From Pseudomonas hydrolytica (lineage in GTDB: Bacteria; Pseudomonadota; Gammaproteobacteria; Pseudomonadales; Pseudomonadaceae): a stretch of DNA of 64,000 bases. Location of the stretch: NCBI RefSeq assembly GCF_021495345.1, contig NZ_CP099397.1, forward strand, positions 5,091,001-5,155,000, read 5' to 3'. Each line of letters starts with the position of its first letter. The first letter of the stretch is position 1. This document shows, piece after piece, positions 63,000-64,000 of this stretch. The notes under the pieces were generated by a model that searched no databases, was not told where the DNA came from, and saw only the letters and a list, made by a program, of their open reading frames with translations. A program made the position numbers and the translations under genes.

Positions 63000-64000
63000 T
63001 TGAGCATCCCCTGCGACATGCTGGTTTTCGGTGGCACCGGCGACCTGGCCCTGCACAAGCTGCTGCCTGCGCTCTATCACCTGCATCGCGAAGGACGCCT
63101 GCACGCCGACATGCGCATCCTCGCCCTGGCCCGCAGCAACCACAGCCGCGAGGCGTACCAGACCCTGGCCGAGCGCCACTGCCGCGCCCAGGTGGCACGC
63201 GCCGATTTCTCCACCGACACCTGGGCCAGCTTCGCCGCACGCCTCGACTACTTCGCCATGGATGCCGCACAGAGCGCCGACTTCGGCCGCCTGGCCAAAC
63301 GCCTGGGGCGCGACGACCAGCGCGTGCGGGTCTACTACCTGGCGACCGCGCCGAACCTGTTCGAAGACATCGCCGCGCACCTGGCCAACGCCGGCCTGGC
63401 CGGCCCGGCCGCACGCATCGTGCTGGAAAAGCCCATCGGCCACTCGCTGGAGTCGGCGCGGGCGATCAACGCCGCCATCGGCGCCGTGTTCGACGAGGCG
63501 CGGGTGTTTCGCATCGATCACTATCTGGGCAAGGAGACCGTGCAGAACCTGATGGCGCTGCGCTTCGCCAACGCCCTGTTCGAGCCGGTATGGCGCGCCG
63601 GGCATATCGACCACGTACAGATCAGCGTGTGCGAAACCCTCGGCGTGGAAAACCGCGGCGCCTACTACGACAAGGCAGGCGCCATGCGCGACATGATCCA
63701 GAACCACCTGCTGCAGTTGCTCTGCCTGGTGGCCATGGAAGCGCCTGTGCGCTTCGACGCCGAAGCGGTGCGCAACGAGAAGGTGAAGATCCTTGAGGCG
63801 CTCAAGCCCATCAGCGGCCTCGACGTGCAGGACAAGACCGTGCGCGGCCAGTACACCGCCGGCCAGATCGGTGGCCACGACGTACCCGCCTACTACTTCG
63901 AGAAGAACGTCGACAACGACAGCGACACCGAAACCTTTGTCGCCGTGCAGGTGGAGATCGACAACTGGCGCTGGGCCGGCGTGCCGTTCTATCTGCGCAC
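63000..64000 (+). CDS. zwf: Glucose-6-phosphate 1-dehydrogenase (3' end outside window)
   Basis: The first 333 codons of Zwf, open at the right edge. NADP-binding start CDMLVFGGTGDLALHKLLPALY; YLATAPNLFEDIAAHLA; ARIVLEKPIGHSLESA; and the catalytic block VFRIDHYLGKETVQNLMALRFAN with the active-site His and Lys. TTG 63000 (LSIPCDM) is chosen as start because GGAG lies 8 bases upstream; ATG 63018 lacks one. It oxidises glucose 6-phosphate to 6-phosphogluconolactone, entering the Entner-Doudoroff route, under HexR control. Confidence 0.95.
   Translation, partial: MSIPCDMLVFGGTGDLALHKLLPALYHLHREGRLHADMRILALARSNHSREAYQTLAERHCRAQVARADFSTDTWASFAARLDYFAMDAAQSADFGRLAKRLGRDDQRVRVYYLATAPNLFEDIAAHLANAGLAGPAARIVLEKPIGHSLESARAINAAIGAVFDEARVFRIDHYLGKETVQNLMALRFANALFEPVWRAGHIDHVQISVCETLGVENRGAYYDKAGAMRDMIQNHLLQLLCLVAMEAPVRFDAEAVRNEKVKILEALKPISGLDVQDKTVRGQYTAGQIGGHDVPAYYFEKNVDNDSDTETFVAVQVEIDNWRWAGVPFYLR

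Overview
The window reads as a chromosomal segment of a Pseudomonas of the P. mendocina / P. alcaligenes type ('Ectopseudomonas'). The grounds are a high-GC coding style, a complete Pseudomonas mannitol operon (mtlR-mtlEFGKDYZ), the hexR-zwf pair, pycR-pycA-oadA, Pseudomonas-restricted families (DUF2388, tandem DUF1127), and a stretch (osmC to the PA0069-type radical SAM gene) that from memory follows the PA0059-PA0069 order of P. aeruginosa. The species is inferred. No tRNA, rRNA, CRISPR array, insertion sequence or prophage was seen.

Region 1 (1-9389) is an accessory surface-glycan locus with visibly lower GC. A leftward operon (sulfotransferase, then two paralogous GT2-like glycosyltransferases, the last running off the left edge) diverges from a rightward operon: ABC exporter permease and ATPase, a 1097-residue sulfotransferase/coiled-coil/WbsX/RgpF fusion, a GT2 transferase, and a stand-alone APS kinase (CysC). 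Two sulfotransferase-like proteins beside a dedicated PAPS-forming kinase suggest an exported, sulfated polysaccharide. This is the most interesting system in the window.

Region 2 (9390-28168) holds small Pseudomonas-specific genes (two DUF1127, two to three DUF2388, a DUF4105 protein with HELTH), a GFA-type zinc protein, an AEC permease, a periplasmic solute-binding pseudogene with one frameshift and one amber codon, a PilT/PilU-like ATPase, Na/Pi and NCS2 transporters, a TAXI-TRAP transporter with a divergent AraC regulator, and a globin-PAS-GGDEF-EAL protein behind a structured leader with a terminator-like hairpin.

Region 3 (28416-40628) is core-like: luciferase-like oxidoreductase, osmC, lipoproteins, a predicted aminopeptidase, HAD phosphatase, gamma carbonic anhydrase plus GNAT, prlC-yheV, an AraC regulator divergent from a BASS transporter, and a radical SAM gene under a perfect LexA box.

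Region 4 (40720-50255) is mannitol/arabitol uptake and catabolism with a candidate MtlR site, a Crc/Hfq-type A-rich motif before mtlE and a REP-like hairpin between mtlE and mtlF. Fructose 6-phosphate from this pathway can feed the Entner-Doudoroff route that begins with zwf at the right end.

Region 5 (50435-64000) groups bicarbonate chemistry (beta carbonic anhydrase, sbtA-sbtB) next to the bicarbonate-consuming two-subunit pyruvate carboxylase (pycA, oadA) with its LysR regulator, then an XdhC-like maturation protein and the iorAB-type molybdenum hydroxylase, whose upstream regions share a 21-bp-spaced direct repeat, and finally hexR and the 5' part of zwf. Short palindromic repeat families (GGTGCGC-N3-GCGCACCCTAC, GTAGGGTGGGCT, CCCGGAT-N3-ATCCGGG) lie in many of the intergenic gaps outside the glycan locus.
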